Under the pieces are notes generated by a model that saw only the letters and a program-made list of their open reading frames with translations, did no database searches and was not told where the DNA came from. Positions 1-12,329 of a stretch of DNA of 64,000 nt are shown in pieces. This DNA is from Aquabacterium sp. OR-4. Its GTDB lineage: Bacteria > Pseudomonadota > Gammaproteobacteria > Burkholderiales > Burkholderiaceae_C. Position 1 is the first letter of the stretch. Every line of letters starts with the position of its first letter. The position numbers and the translations under genes are program-made. The stretch covers positions 496,001 through 560,000 of the forward strand of contig NZ_JAOCQD020000001.1 of the NCBI RefSeq assembly GCF_025290835.2, in the 5' to 3' direction.

Positions 1-1
1 G

Positions 2-4606
<4,605 letters not shown>

Positions 4607-4609
<3 letters not shown>

Positions 4610-4624
4610 GCGCCCAGGCGCTCA
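4607..4624. terminator. Palindrome containing both convergent stop codons
   Basis: TGAGCGCC-CA-GGCGCTCA is a perfect 8 bp inverted repeat. The left arm starts with the TGA of the kinase gene and the right arm ends with the complement of the soxZ TGA. It may be a bidirectional terminator, but there is no T-tract and the 2 nt loop is too tight to fold without opening a base pair or two. Confidence 0.4.
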
Positions 4625-4939
4625 ACCGGCGATCACCGCGGCCTCGTCGCTGCGCCGCTCGCCGCGGTTGTCAACCCAGCTCACGCCGATGCGGTCACCC
4701 GGCTTGGCGCCGCGCAGCGTGAACTGCAGAAAGGGGTTGCGCGCCACCGACGGGCCGCACTGCGCGGTCAGCACCTGGCGCCCGTTGAGCGTGACGCTGA
4801 TCTCGCGGATGTGCCAGGCCGGCACCAGGCGGCCGGTGGCGTCCTTGCGCTGGCCGGTCTCCATCTCGTGGGCCATCAGCACACGCACGACGGTCTTGTC
4901 GCCCGTGCTGCGGGCGCGGATCAGGGTCGGGTCGGTCAT
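4622..4939 (-). CDS. soxZ: Thiosulfate oxidation carrier complex protein SoxZ
   Basis: A 105-residue protein, the usual SoxZ length, starting MTDPTLIRARS and containing the family features LMAHEMETGQRKD, PAWHIREI and NPFLQFTLRG. SoxZ partners SoxY to form the periplasmic carrier on which thiosulfate sulfur is handled during Sox oxidation. It has no signal peptide of its own, as is normal, because SoxYZ is exported together through the SoxY Tat signal. The gene follows soxY on the same strand after an 84 nt gap. No soxXABCD gene lies in the window, so the partner enzymes must be elsewhere or absent. Confidence 0.93.
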   Translation of the reverse strand: MTDPTLIRARSTGDKTVVRVLMAHEMETGQRKDATGRLVPAWHIREISVTLNGRQVLTAQCGPSVARNPFLQFTLRGAKPGDRIGVSWVDNRGERRSDEAAVIAG

Positions 4940-5023
4940 GGGGCGTGTGGCGGCTGGGGCTGGGGCGTTGTCGGGTGGCCGGGGTGGCGGCTGGCGGCTG
5001 GGTGATGCGTGATGGGTGCGGTG

Positions 5024-5482
5024 TCAGCCGCCGCAGCCACCGGCCGTGACCTGCACCTCGCGCTGCGCAAACAGCACGCGGCCATCGGCCGTGACGGCCA
5101 CCGCCAGCACCCGCGACGACTGGCTCATCTTCACCCGGGTGGCGATGTCGGGCACCAGGCCTTCGCCGGGCTCGAACATCGCGCACAGCGGCGACGGGTT
5201 CTTGTCCACCAGCAGCATCAGCCGGCGCACGCCCGCCAGGCTGCTGGCGCAGCCGAGCGCCACCGCGGCGCCGTTCTCGGCCACATCGGGGGCCGCCAGC
5301 GTGACCTCGCGGCTTTCCACCGGCGCCGACAGGCCCAGCACGCGGGCCAGCTCGGCCAGGTTGCGGGCCTCGAAGGCGGCGCTGTTCCAGGCGGCCTGCG
5401 CCACCTCGGGCAGCAGGCCCAGGCCGCCCAGCAGGCCGGCGACGGCGGCACTGCGCTGCAGCATCTGTCGGCGGTCGGGCAT
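5024..5482 (-). CDS. soxY: Thiosulfate oxidation carrier protein SoxY
   Basis: A 152-residue protein with an N-terminal twin-arginine-type signal (MPDRRQMLQRSAAVAGLL, cleavage near AQA-A at about residue 31) and the diagnostic C-terminal tail GGCGG. Its cysteine is the swinging-arm residue that carries sulfur intermediates in SoxY proteins. The ATG at 5482 was chosen over an ATG 17 codons upstream because CTGGAGA lies about 10 nt before it and the Tat signal then starts properly. soxY and soxZ form a two-gene unit. The upstream neighbour is divergent and the downstream one convergent, so the pair stands alone. Confidence 0.92.
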   Translation of the reverse strand: MPDRRQMLQRSAAVAGLLGGLGLLPEVAQAAWNSAAFEARNLAELARVLGLSAPVESREVTLAAPDVAENGAAVALGCASSLAGVRRLMLLVDKNPSPLCAMFEPGEGLVPDIATRVKMSQSSRVLAVAVTADGRVLFAQREVQVTAGGCGG

Positions 5483-5582
5483 CGGGCGGGTCTCCAGAGG
5501 GCGGGCGAGAAGGGGCGCGGCATCGAGGGCCACGCCCGCGGACGGCCCGCTACGCTACCACCGGGCGGCGCCGGGCGTTGGC

Positions 5583-5588
5583 TAGACT
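5583..5588 (+). promoter_or_regulatory. -10-like hexamer TAGACT close to the start of the DUF2214 gene
   Basis: TAGACT ends 7 nt before the ATG at 5596, and no purine-rich ribosome-binding box fits between. A transcript starting the usual 6-8 nt downstream would begin at or next to the start codon. Confidence 0.35.
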
Positions 5589-5595
5589 CGGCCAC

Positions 5596-6051
5596 ATGTA
5601 TGCCGACACCGCCTTTGCCGTCCTGCACCTGCTGGCCATCCTGAGCTGGGTGGTGTTCTTGTCCAGCACCGCGGCGCTGGCGCGCAGCGAGTGGCTCAAT
5701 GCCGCGGCGCTGGCCCGGCTGGTGGTGGTGGACCGGGTGGCCTTCATCGCCGGCTGGGTGGTGCTGGCCAGCGGCCTGCTGCGCATGGCGGCCAGCCCCA
5801 AGGGCCTGGCCTGGCTGGCCGGGCAGCCGCTGCTGTGGGCCAAGTGGGCCTTGATGGCGCTGATGCTGGCCGCCGCCTGGCGCACCCATGCCGAGCTGCG
5901 CGCCTGGCAGGCCACGCACCAGGCCGGTGGCGGCCTGCCGGCCGAGCCGGCGGTGCAGGCGCTGCGCCGCCGCGTGATGCGCGCCTCGCACCTGATGCTG
6001 GTGCTGCCGCTGCTGGCGGTGCTGCTGGCGCGCGGGGTACTCACGCGCTGA
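5596..6051 (+). CDS. DUF2214-like integral membrane protein
   Basis: A 151-residue protein with four predicted hydrophobic segments at about residues 5-25, 45-66, 77-98 and 131-149 and short polar loops. The pattern of an N-terminal LHLLAILSWVVF helix followed by VVVDRVAFIAGWVVLASG fits the DUF2214 family, distantly reminiscent of CopD-type membrane proteins. The function of the family is not established. The start at ATG 5596 is preferred over the TTG at 5578 because the latter lies upstream of a -10-like hexamer. The gene is monocistronic, divergent from soxY and convergent with the psiF-like gene. Confidence 0.72.
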   Translation: MYADTAFAVLHLLAILSWVVFLSSTAALARSEWLNAAALARLVVVDRVAFIAGWVVLASGLLRMAASPKGLAWLAGQPLLWAKWALMALMLAAAWRTHAELRAWQATHQAGGGLPAEPAVQALRRRVMRASHLMLVLPLLAVLLARGVLTR

Positions 6052-6090
6052 TGCCATGCCGGCGCGAATGCCGCCGGCGGCCAGAAATGC

Positions 6091-6116
6091 CAAGGGCCGG
6101 CGCAGGCCGGCCCTTG
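6091..6116. terminator. Hairpin between convergent genes (11 bp stem)
   Basis: CAAGGGCCGGC and GCCGGCCCTTG pair perfectly around a 4 nt loop. It sits between the ends of the DUF2214 gene (6051) and the psiF-like gene (6195), so it could end transcription in both directions. There is no clear T-run. Confidence 0.6.
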
Positions 6117-6122
6117 CAGGCA

Positions 6123-6144
6123 CAGCCGGGGCGCACCCCGGCTG
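6123..6144. terminator. Second hairpin between convergent genes (9 bp stem)
   Basis: CAGCCGGGG and CCCCGGCTG pair perfectly around the 4 nt loop CGCA, directly following the first hairpin. Tandem hairpins between convergent genes fit a bidirectional terminator. Confidence 0.5.
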
Positions 6145-6194
6145 CCGGGCGCACCGTCAGCGCCCCGGGGCGCCGGCGGTCGCCATGTCGCCGA

Positions 6195-6479
6195 TCACTT
6201 GGCGTCGGACACGCACTTCTTGACGAAGCTGTTCTTGGCCGCGCCATGCAGCTTCTTATCGCCAGCGGTCTTCTCGCAGGCGGCGGCGGCCGGCGACGAG
6301 GCCGCCTTGGCCGCGCCACCACCCGAGCACTTCTTGACGAAGCTGTTCTTGGCGGCACCGTGCAGCTTCTTCTCGTCGGCCTGCTTCTCGCAGGCGGCCT
6401 TGTCGTCGGCGGCATGCACATGGCTCACGCCAGCAGCCAGGAACAGCGCAACGACGACGGTGGACAACGGCTTGAACAT
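6195..6479 (-). CDS. PsiF-repeat periplasmic protein
   Basis: A 94-residue protein with an N-terminal signal peptide (MFKPLSTVVVALFLAAGVSHVHA) followed by two near-identical PsiF repeats. Each has the pattern AACEKxAxxKKLHGAAKNSFVKKC. The repeats are joined by a short Ala/Ser-rich linker. PsiF is annotated as phosphate-starvation inducible in enterobacteria, but its biochemical role is unknown. The start is supported by GGAAGAGGA 8-9 nt upstream. The two pairs of cysteines suggest one disulfide per repeat after export. A CRP-like palindrome lies about 130 nt upstream. Confidence 0.88.
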   Translation of the reverse strand: MFKPLSTVVVALFLAAGVSHVHAADDKAACEKQADEKKLHGAAKNSFVKKCSGGGAAKAASSPAAAACEKTAGDKKLHGAAKNSFVKKCVSDAK

Positions 6480-6610
6480 GGTGGGGTCCTCTTCCTCGGG
6501 TGTGTGTGATCGGCCAGACGGCCGAGCCGATTGGAGCAGAGGGCCTGCCCAGCGGCAATGATTCAACGCCGGGCTGTGGCGCGCCGTGCACCTGCGGCCC
6601 TGTGAGCGGG

Positions 6611-6626
6611 TGTGACCGCTGTCACG
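6611..6626. promoter_or_regulatory. CRP/Vfr-like palindrome
   Basis: TGTGA-CCGCTG-TCACG matches the CRP half-site layout (TGTGA-N6-TCACA) with one mismatch. It lies in the 172 bp between the end of the kinase/cNMP gene and the start of the psiF-like gene, both on the minus strand, in position to act on the latter. Confidence 0.4.
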
Positions 6627-6651
6627 GCCTGGGCGTCCGGCCCGGTCGCGC

Positions 6652-8040
6652 CTACAGAATGCGCCGTGGGTGGTGCAGGGTTTCGTGCGCGGCGTGCAGC
6701 CGGCGCACCAGCACGCGGATGAAGGCGGCATCGAACAGGTGCCGGGTGCTGGGGCTGAAGGTGTCCATGGCCTCGGGCGTGAACGAGATCGTGGTCGCCG
6801 CGTCGGACACGATCACATCGGCCGCATGCAGGCGCAGATCGGGGCTGGGCGCCAGGTAGGCCATCTCGCCCACCGAGGTGCCGGCGCCCAGGCGCGCCAC
6901 GCGCTGGCCGTCGCGGTACACCTCGATGCGGCCCTGGGCAATGATGTGGAAGGTGTTGCCGGACTCGCCCTTGCGGTACAGCGCCGTGCCGTGGCGGTGG
7001 CGCAGCCACTGGGCGCGGTGCACCACCTCCCACAGCTCGACATCACCGAAGCCGGTGAAGAACTCCAGCGAGCGCAGCAGGTTGAAGCGCTCGGAGTCGA
7101 GCACGTCCTGCTGCCGGCCCAGCGGCACCTCGGCATTGGCCACCAGCAGCGCCCACTCGCGGGCAAAGCTGTCCCAGTCGGCCGGGCGCTCGTCGCGGTT
7201 CTTGGCCAGCGAGCGCATCAGCAGCGCTTCCATGCGCGGCGGCACGCCCTCGCGCAGGCTGCCCAGCGGCTGCGCCTGCTGGTGGTAGATCAGGTTCATC
7301 AGCGCCACCTGGTTGGGCGCCTCGAAGGGCGGGCGGCCCGCCACCAGGTGGTACAGCACAGCGGCCAGCGAGTAGATGTCGGCGCGCGCGTCGAGCGTGC
7401 TGCCGTCCAGCTGCTCGGGCGACATGTAGGCCAGCGAGCCGACGCGGAACACCTGGGTGCGGTCGCTGGTCTGGTCGAACACGCTGCCGAAATCGGTGAT
7501 CTTGATGTCGGTGACCAGGTCGTTGTGCAGCAGCGCCAGGATGTTGGCCGGCTTCACGTCGCGGTGGATCAGGCCCTTGCGCGCCACATAGCCCAGGGCC
7601 ATGGCGCACTTGAAGCCGATCTCCACCACCTGCTCGAGCGACAGCAGGTTGTCGGGCCGGCAAAAGCGCCGCAGCGTGCTGCCGGCCACGAACTCCATCA
7701 CCAGATAGGGCTGCACGGGATCGGACACCGCGTCGAACATCTGCACCACATTGGGATGCTGCAGCTTGCCCACCAGTGCGGCCTCGGCGGCAAAGAAGCG
7801 CTCGCGGTAGTGCAGGTCGTCACCGAACTGGCTGGCCGCGGGGCGCGCGCGCTTGATCGCCACTTGCCGGTGGTGGAACTCATCCTCGGCGAGAAAGACC
7901 TCGCTGGTGGCGCCCTCGCCCAGTCGGCCGATGACGCGGTACTTGCCGATGCGCTCGGGCAGGGCCTGGCCGCCGGCCATGGCGGGCGGGGGGCACTCGG
8001 CGGGGGCGCTGAGTTCGGCGAAAGCGGAGGTTGAGGCCAT
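6652..8040 (-). CDS. Serine/threonine protein kinase fused to a cyclic-nucleotide-binding domain
   Basis: A 462-residue protein. Residues about 30-300 form a Hanks-type kinase: glycine loop GEGATSEVF (41-49), ATP-site Lys63 in VAIKRA, catalytic loop HRDVKPAN (159-166), DFG at 183-185 and MSPEQ in place of APE at 206-210. All catalytic residues are present, so it should be active. Residues about 325-445 form a CAP_ED-type cNMP-binding domain ([26 protein letters not shown]). No membrane segment follows the kinase, so it is cytosolic and probably gated by the effector domain, by analogy with related fusions. The start ATG gives MASTSAF. Targets are unknown. It is transcribed divergently from argS. 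Confidence 0.9.
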   Translation of the reverse strand: MASTSAFAELSAPAECPPPAMAGGQALPERIGKYRVIGRLGEGATSEVFLAEDEFHHRQVAIKRARPAASQFGDDLHYRERFFAAEAALVGKLQHPNVVQMFDAVSDPVQPYLVMEFVAGSTLRRFCRPDNLLSLEQVVEIGFKCAMALGYVARKGLIHRDVKPANILALLHNDLVTDIKITDFGSVFDQTSDRTQVFRVGSLAYMSPEQLDGSTLDARADIYSLAAVLYHLVAGRPPFEAPNQVALMNLIYHQQAQPLGSLREGVPPRMEALLMRSLAKNRDERPADWDSFAREWALLVANAEVPLGRQQDVLDSERFNLLRSLEFFTGFGDVELWEVVHRAQWLRHRHGTALYRKGESGNTFHIIAQGRIEVYRDGQRVARLGAGTSVGEMAYLAPSPDLRLHAADVIVSDAATTISFTPEAMDTFSPSTRHLFDAAFIRVLVRRLHAAHETLHHPRRIL

Positions 8041-8148
8041 GACTGCTGCGTTGTCAGCCCGTATCTTCGGCAGCGCGGTGGGGCGGCTGTAGCCCGGCGG
8101 CGCGGCGCAATTGCAACCAGTCGTGCCGGCGGCGGCCCGCCGGGCCGG

Positions 8149-8220
8149 CCCTTCCCAGGGCGCCGGCTGCCAGCCACCCGGCGGGCCCTTCCCAGGGGCC
8201 GGCTGGCCGCCACCCGGCCC
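8149..8220 (+). repeat. Two-copy GC-rich repeat in the argS upstream region
   Basis: CCCTTCCCAGG begins at 8149 and again at 8186, each followed by a GCCGGCTG-type box and a CCACCCGG box, giving a period of about 37 bp. The composition recalls the dispersed start-codon element found elsewhere in the window, but the match is loose. It lies between the divergent kinase and argS genes. Confidence 0.5.
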
Positions 8221-8221
8221 G

Positions 8222-8227
8222 TAGAAT
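8222..8227 (+). promoter_or_regulatory. -10-like hexamer TAGAAT next to the argS start
   Basis: TAGAAT ends 8 nt before the argS ATG and no Shine-Dalgarno box is visible in the CCTCCGCC spacer. The hexamer fits the sigma-70 -10 consensus well, and no good -35 is recognised. Confidence 0.4.
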
Positions 8228-8235
8228 CCTCCGCC

Positions 8236-9975
8236 ATGATCCAAGCCAAGCAGGAGCTGCTGGCGGCACTCGGCGCCGCAGTGCAGCAGCTCGCGCCCGA
8301 TACCGCGCCCGCCTCCCCGTTCACGCCCGCCTTCGAGTCGCCCAAGCAGGCCGCCCACGGCGATTTCGCCATCACCGCGGCCATGCAGCTGGCCAAGGCC
8401 GCCAAGCGCAACCCGCGCGAGCTGGCCACCGCGCTGGTCGAGGCGCTCAACGCCCAGCCGGCCGTGCAGCAATGGGTGGAGGCGCTCGAGATCGCCGGCC
8501 CCGGCTTCATCAACCTGCGCCTGAAGGCCGCCGCCAAGCAGGCCATCGTGTCCGAGGTGCTGGCCGCCGGCACCGGCTTCGGCCGCCAGCCGGCCAACGG
8601 CCGCAGCGTGATGGTCGAGTTTGTCTCGGCCAACCCCACCGGCCCGCTGCACCTGGGCCATGCGCGCCAGGCGGCGCTGGGCGACGCCATCTGCAGCCTG
8701 TTCGGCACCCAGGGCTGGGCGGTGACGCGCGAGTTCTATTACAACGACGCCGGCGTGCAGATCGCCACGCTGGCGCACAGCACCCAATGCCGGCTGAAGG
8801 GCCTGAAGCCCGGCGACGCCGGCTGGCCCGAATCGGCCTACAACGGCGAATACATCCAGGACATCGCCGACGCCTTCCGCGCCCGGGCCACGGTCAAGGC
8901 CGACGACCGCGAGTTCACCGCCAGCGGCGACGAGAACGATCTCGACGGCATCCGCCAGTTCGCCGTGGCCTACCTGCGCCACGAGCAGGATCTCGACTTG
9001 CAGGCCTTCGGCCTGAAGTTCGACCACTACTACCTGGAGAGCGGCCTCTACACCAGCGGCCGGGTCGACGCGGCGGTGCAGCGCTTGGTGGCCAATGGCA
9101 AGACCTACGAGTCCGATGGCGCGCTGTGGCTCAAGAGCACCGAGTACGGCGACGACAAGGACCGCGTGATGCGCAAGTCCGACGGCTCGTACACCTACTT
9201 CGTGCCCGATGTGGCGTACCACATCCACAAGTTCGAGCGCGGCTTCAGCAAGTGCATCAACATCCAGGGCACCGACCACCACGGCACCATTGCCCGCGTG
9301 CGCGGTGGCCTGCAGGCCGCCGATCTGGGCATCCCGCAGGGCTTTCCGGACTACGTGCTGCACAAGATGGTGCTGGTGATGCGCGGCGGCCAGGAGGTCA
9401 AGCTGAGCAAGCGCGCCGGCAGCTACGTGACCCTGCGCGACCTGATCGACTGGACCAGCCGCGATGCGGTGCGCTTCTTCCTGGTGAGCCGCAAGGCCGA
9501 CACCGAGTTCACCTTCGACGTCGACCTGGCGCTGAAGGCCAACGACGAGAACCCGGTGTTCTATGTGCAGTACGCGCATGCGCGCATCTGCTCGGTGCTG
9601 GCCGCCTGGCATCAGAAGCAGGGCGGTGCCGTGGCCGCCGCGCCCGACCTGTCGCGGCTGACCGCGCCCACCGAAACTGCGCTGATGCTCAAGCTGGCGG
9701 CCTACCCCGACATGCTGGGCGCCGCCGCGGCCGATCTGGCGCCGCACGACATCACCTTCTACCTGCGTGATCTGGCCGCCGCCTTCCACAGCTGGTATGC
9801 CGCCGAACGCTTCCTGGTCGACGACCCGGTGCTGGCCGGCGCGCGCATGGCGCTGCTGGCCGCCACCGCCCAGGTGCTGCGCAATGCGCTGGCGGTGCTG
9901 GGCGTGAGCGCGCCCGAGGCCATGGCGCGCGAGGCGGCGGTGGCCGACGTTGCCGCCGACGGTGCATCGGCATGA
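8236..9975 (+). CDS. argS: Arginyl-tRNA synthetase
   Basis: A 579-residue class I aminoacyl-tRNA synthetase that charges tRNA-Arg. It has the N-terminal Arg-tRNA-synthetase additional domain (about 1-95), the HIGH-type motif HLGHARQ at 139-145 preceded by [11 protein letters not shown], the KMSKS-type motif KLSKR at 389-393, and a C-terminal DALR anticodon-binding domain ending in [16 protein letters not shown]. Length and motifs are normal for the bacterial enzyme. The start is fixed by the conserved [10 protein letters not shown]-terminus. It is followed on the same strand by the SPOR-protein and dsbA genes, an order common in Burkholderiales. Confidence 0.98.
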   Translation: MIQAKQELLAALGAAVQQLAPDTAPASPFTPAFESPKQAAHGDFAITAAMQLAKAAKRNPRELATALVEALNAQPAVQQWVEALEIAGPGFINLRLKAAAKQAIVSEVLAAGTGFGRQPANGRSVMVEFVSANPTGPLHLGHARQAALGDAICSLFGTQGWAVTREFYYNDAGVQIATLAHSTQCRLKGLKPGDAGWPESAYNGEYIQDIADAFRARATVKADDREFTASGDENDLDGIRQFAVAYLRHEQDLDLQAFGLKFDHYYLESGLYTSGRVDAAVQRLVANGKTYESDGALWLKSTEYGDDKDRVMRKSDGSYTYFVPDVAYHIHKFERGFSKCINIQGTDHHGTIARVRGGLQAADLGIPQGFPDYVLHKMVLVMRGGQEVKLSKRAGSYVTLRDLIDWTSRDAVRFFLVSRKADTEFTFDVDLALKANDENPVFYVQYAHARICSVLAAWHQKQGGAVAAAPDLSRLTAPTETALMLKLAAYPDMLGAAAADLAPHDITFYLRDLAAAFHSWYAAERFLVDDPVLAGARMALLAATAQVLRNALAVLGVSAPEAMAREAAVADVAADGASA

Positions 9976-9992
9976 GGCACTGTTTGTCAGCC

Positions 9993-10078
9993 AGCGGGAC
10001 GAGCGCCGGGCCGCTCCCAAGCCGGCCCGCCATCCCCATGGGGGATCGGCCCATGTCCCCGTGGGACGAGGGGCAGAC
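9993..10078 (+). repeat. Dispersed start-codon element, copy A (before the SPOR gene)
   Basis: About 86 bp shared with copies at lptB and before nudJ. It contains CGGGCCG...CGGCCCG (hairpin 1), ATCCCC-AT-GGGGAT (hairpin 2), CCCA...TGGG (hairpin 3), then GAGGGG at 10068-10073, five nt before the ATG at 10079. The element fills nearly all the gap between argS and the next gene and has the same orientation as that gene. Confidence 0.75.
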
Positions 10079-10816
10079 ATGATGAAACCCGTGCCGCGCG
10101 GCGGCTTTGCGGTGGGTCTGGTGGCGGGCCTGCTGATCGGCCTGGCGGTGGCGCTGGCGGTGGCGCTGTACGTCACCAAGGCACCGATCCCCTTCGTCAA
10201 CAAGCTGCCGCAGCGCACCGCCGAGCAGGACGCCGCCGAGGCCGAGCGCAACAAGCACTGGGACCCCAACGCGCCGCTGGGCGGCAAGAACGCGGCACCG
10301 CGCGCCGCGGCGCCGGCCTCGGGGGCGCAGGCCGCGTTGCCCGGGTCGGCCACCGCGCCGGCTGTCGCCACGGCCGCTACGCCGGCGACCACCCCGGCGC
10401 CCGCCGCCGGGCCGGCCGCGCCGCCCCAAGCCGCCGCCACACCGGCTGCCACCTCGGCGGCCACCTCGGCCGCCACCACGCCCGCGCCAGCGCGCAGCCC
10501 GGCTTCGGCAGCCGCCGCGGCGCGCGACCCCGCGGCCATCCTGGCCGGCCAGGGCGGCGGCGCAGCGCCTGCGGCCAAGCCGGCGATGTTCTTCGTGCAG
10601 GCCGGCGCCTACGGCAGCCCCGACGACGCCGAGGCCCAGCGCGCGCGGCTGGCGATGTCGGGCTTCACGGCCAAGGTGATGGCGCGCGAGCAGACCGGCA
10701 AGACCGTCTACCGCGTGCGCCTGGGCCCGTTTGACGAGCGCGATGCCGCCGACGACCTGCGCGAAAAGCTCGGCGCGGCAGGCGTCGAGTCCACGCTGGT
10801 GCGCGTGGAGCGTTGA
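10079..10816 (+). CDS. SPOR-domain membrane protein (FtsN-like)
   Basis: A 245-residue protein with a short cytoplasmic N-terminus (MMKPVPRGG), one membrane helix at about 11-32, a long Ala/Pro-rich periplasmic linker (about 60-165) and a C-terminal SPOR domain (about 172-245: MFFVQAGAYGSPDDAEAQ, VYRVRLGPFDERDAAD). SPOR domains bind denuded peptidoglycan glycans at the division site, so a role in cell division or envelope remodelling is likely. FtsN itself is the closest architecture, but identity is not certain. The ATG pair at 10079 was chosen because a GAGGGG box supplied by the repeat element lies 5 nt upstream. Confidence 0.88.
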   Translation: MMKPVPRGGFAVGLVAGLLIGLAVALAVALYVTKAPIPFVNKLPQRTAEQDAAEAERNKHWDPNAPLGGKNAAPRAAAPASGAQAALPGSATAPAVATAATPATTPAPAAGPAAPPQAAATPAATSAATSAATTPAPARSPASAAAAARDPAAILAGQGGGAAPAAKPAMFFVQAGAYGSPDDAEAQRARLAMSGFTAKVMAREQTGKTVYRVRLGPFDERDAADDLREKLGAAGVESTLVRVER

Positions 10817-10891
10817 ACCTGTGGCGGCAGGCCGAGTCCATGGCCCGGTTGCCACCTGAAACTGCATGCCCTGCCGGGCAAAGGAAGTCGA

Positions 10892-11530
10892 ATGAATCGT
10901 CGTGACATCGTGATCGGCCTGCCGGCCGCCGGCCTGCTGAGCGGCCTGTCGCTGCCCAGCCTGGCCCAGGGCGGGCCGGTCGAAGGCCAGGATTACAAGA
11001 AGCTCGACAAGCCGCTGGCCGTGGCGGCGGGCAAGATCGAGGTGGTCGAGTTCTTCGGCTACTGGTGCCCGCACTGCAATGCCTTCGAGCCCACGCTCGA
11101 CGCCTGGCAGCGCAGGTTGCCGGCCGATCAGGTGGCGTTCCGCCGCGTCGCCATCTCGTTCCGCCCCAACCAGGAAACGCTGCAGCGCCTGTACTACGCG
11201 CTCGAGGCCCTGGGCCAGGTCGAAGCGCTGCACCGCAAGGTCTTCCACGCCTATCACGTGGAGCACAAGCCGCTGAACACCGACGCCGAGGTGGCCGCCT
11301 GGGCCCAGGCCAACGGTGCCGACGGCGCCAAGATCGTCGACGCGATGAAGAGCTTTGGCGTGGCCACCAAGGTGCGCCTGGCTCGCCAGCTGGCCGAGGG
11401 TTACGCCATCGACGGCGTGCCCACGCTGGGCGTGCAGGGGCGTTGGCGCACCGCGCCGTCGATCGCCGGCACCGAGGCCCGCGCGCTGGCCGTCACCGAC
11501 GCGCTGATCGCGATGGCCCGCCGCGGCTGA
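10892..11530 (+). CDS. dsbA: Thiol:disulfide interchange protein DsbA
   Basis: A 212-residue periplasmic disulfide oxidase. It has a cleavable signal (MNRRDIVIGLPAAGLLSGLS, ending SLAQG), a thioredoxin-fold CPHC active site in FFGYWCPHCNAF (Cys59 and Cys62) and the cis-proline loop GVPTLGVQG. CPHC is the classic strongly oxidising DsbA motif. The signal has two arginines and may be Tat- or SRP-targeted. AAGGAAG lies 6 nt before the ATG. It is third in the argS - SPOR - dsbA run. An imperfect hairpin follows it. Confidence 0.95.
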   Translation: MNRRDIVIGLPAAGLLSGLSLPSLAQGGPVEGQDYKKLDKPLAVAAGKIEVVEFFGYWCPHCNAFEPTLDAWQRRLPADQVAFRRVAISFRPNQETLQRLYYALEALGQVEALHRKVFHAYHVEHKPLNTDAEVAAWAQANGADGAKIVDAMKSFGVATKVRLARQLAEGYAIDGVPTLGVQGRWRTAPSIAGTEARALAVTDALIAMARRG

Positions 11531-11543
11531 TCCTGGTAAAAAC

Positions 11544-11581
11544 CCTTGGTTTCTGACGCCGCACTGACGGTGTCACCAAGG
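11544..11581 (+). terminator. Two-part hairpin after dsbA
   Basis: CCTTGGT (11544-11550) pairs with ACCAAGG (11575-11581), and GACGCCG (11555-11561) pairs with CGGTGTC (11568-11574) with one G-T wobble. The stems are separated by a 4 nt bulge and the apical loop is 6 nt. It probably ends the argS-SPOR-dsbA transcript, though no T-run follows. Confidence 0.45.
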
Positions 11582-11639
11582 CCCAGCGGATGCCACAGAT
11601 TTGGCATCGGCCACTTCCGCAGCGGTCGGCTCTTGGGCC

Positions 11640-11645
11640 TAGAAT
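11640..11645 (+). promoter_or_regulatory. -10-like hexamer TAGAAT for lptA
   Basis: TAGAAT lies 24 nt before the lptA ATG, which would give a leader of about 18 nt. It marks the likely promoter of the lptA-lptB-rpoN-methyltransferase run. Confidence 0.4.
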
Positions 11646-11669
11646 GATCTGCAAGTTCTGTGCCGATCA

Positions 11670-12329
11670 ATGCCCAAGCCGACCTCCCCCCCATCGATCA
11701 CCGCCTGCCTGAGGCGGGGCGCCAGCCTGGCCCTGGGGCTGGCCGCGATGCTGCCGGTGCAGGCCGAGCGCAGCGACCGCACCAAGCCGATGGCGCTGGA
11801 ATCCGACCAGCCCTGCGTGGTGAACCTGGCCAAGCAGACCAGCGCCTGCGCCGGCAACGTGGTCATCAGCCAGGGCTCACTGCTGCTGCGCGCCGACAAG
11901 CTCGAGGTGCGTGAGACGCCCGAAGGCTGGCAGCAGGTGCAGGCCAGCGGCAGCGCCGACAAGCCGGCCCGCGTGAAGCAAAAGCGCGACGGCGTCGACG
12001 AGACGGTCGAGGGCCAGGCCCAGCGCATCGATTACGACAGCAAGACCGGCACCATCCGCTTCGACGGCGCGGCCGTGGTGCGGCGCCTGCGCGGCGCGGT
12101 GGTGGCCGACGAGATCCAGGGCACCCGCATCGTCTGGGACGGCCAGGCCGAGACCTTCAATGTGCAGGGCGGCGGCAACACCACGCCCAGCAACCCGGGC
12201 GGCCGGGTGCGCGCCGTGATCACGCCGCGCCCCGGCACCGAAGCCGCCGCCGCCATGGCCGCCGAGTCGGCCTCGGCCCCCGCGCCAGCCCCGCTGAAAA
12301 CCACGCCGGCGCTCGGGGAGCGGCGTTGA
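11670..12329 (+). CDS. lptA: Lipopolysaccharide transport periplasmic protein LptA
   Basis: A 219-residue protein with a signal peptide (hydrophobic core [14 protein letters not shown]), then an OstA/LptA beta-jellyroll (about 38-180) with typical pieces [34 protein letters not shown] and [16 protein letters not shown]. LptA forms the periplasmic bridge that passes LPS from the LptBFGC complex to LptDE. The C-terminal 40 residues are Ala/Pro-rich and probably disordered. It overlaps lptB by one base (TGATG). lptC, usually just upstream, is absent here and dsbA lies there instead. Confidence 0.93.
   Translation: MPKPTSPPSITACLRRGASLALGLAAMLPVQAERSDRTKPMALESDQPCVVNLAKQTSACAGNVVISQGSLLLRADKLEVRETPEGWQQVQASGSADKPARVKQKRDGVDETVEGQAQRIDYDSKTGTIRFDGAAVVRRLRGAVVADEIQGTRIVWDGQAETFNVQGGGNTTPSNPGGRVRAVITPRPGTEAAAAMAAESASAPAPAPLKTTPALGERR

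Noticed and set aside
6091..6144. tRNA or small RNA gene from the two strong hairpins
   Set aside because: No cloverleaf or conserved tRNA bases. Position between convergent stops fits a terminator better.
8041..10578. Long upstream extension of the Ser/Thr kinase frame across argS
   Set aside because: The kinase starts at the ATG at 8040. The extension lies antisense to argS and the SPOR gene and has shadow-like composition.
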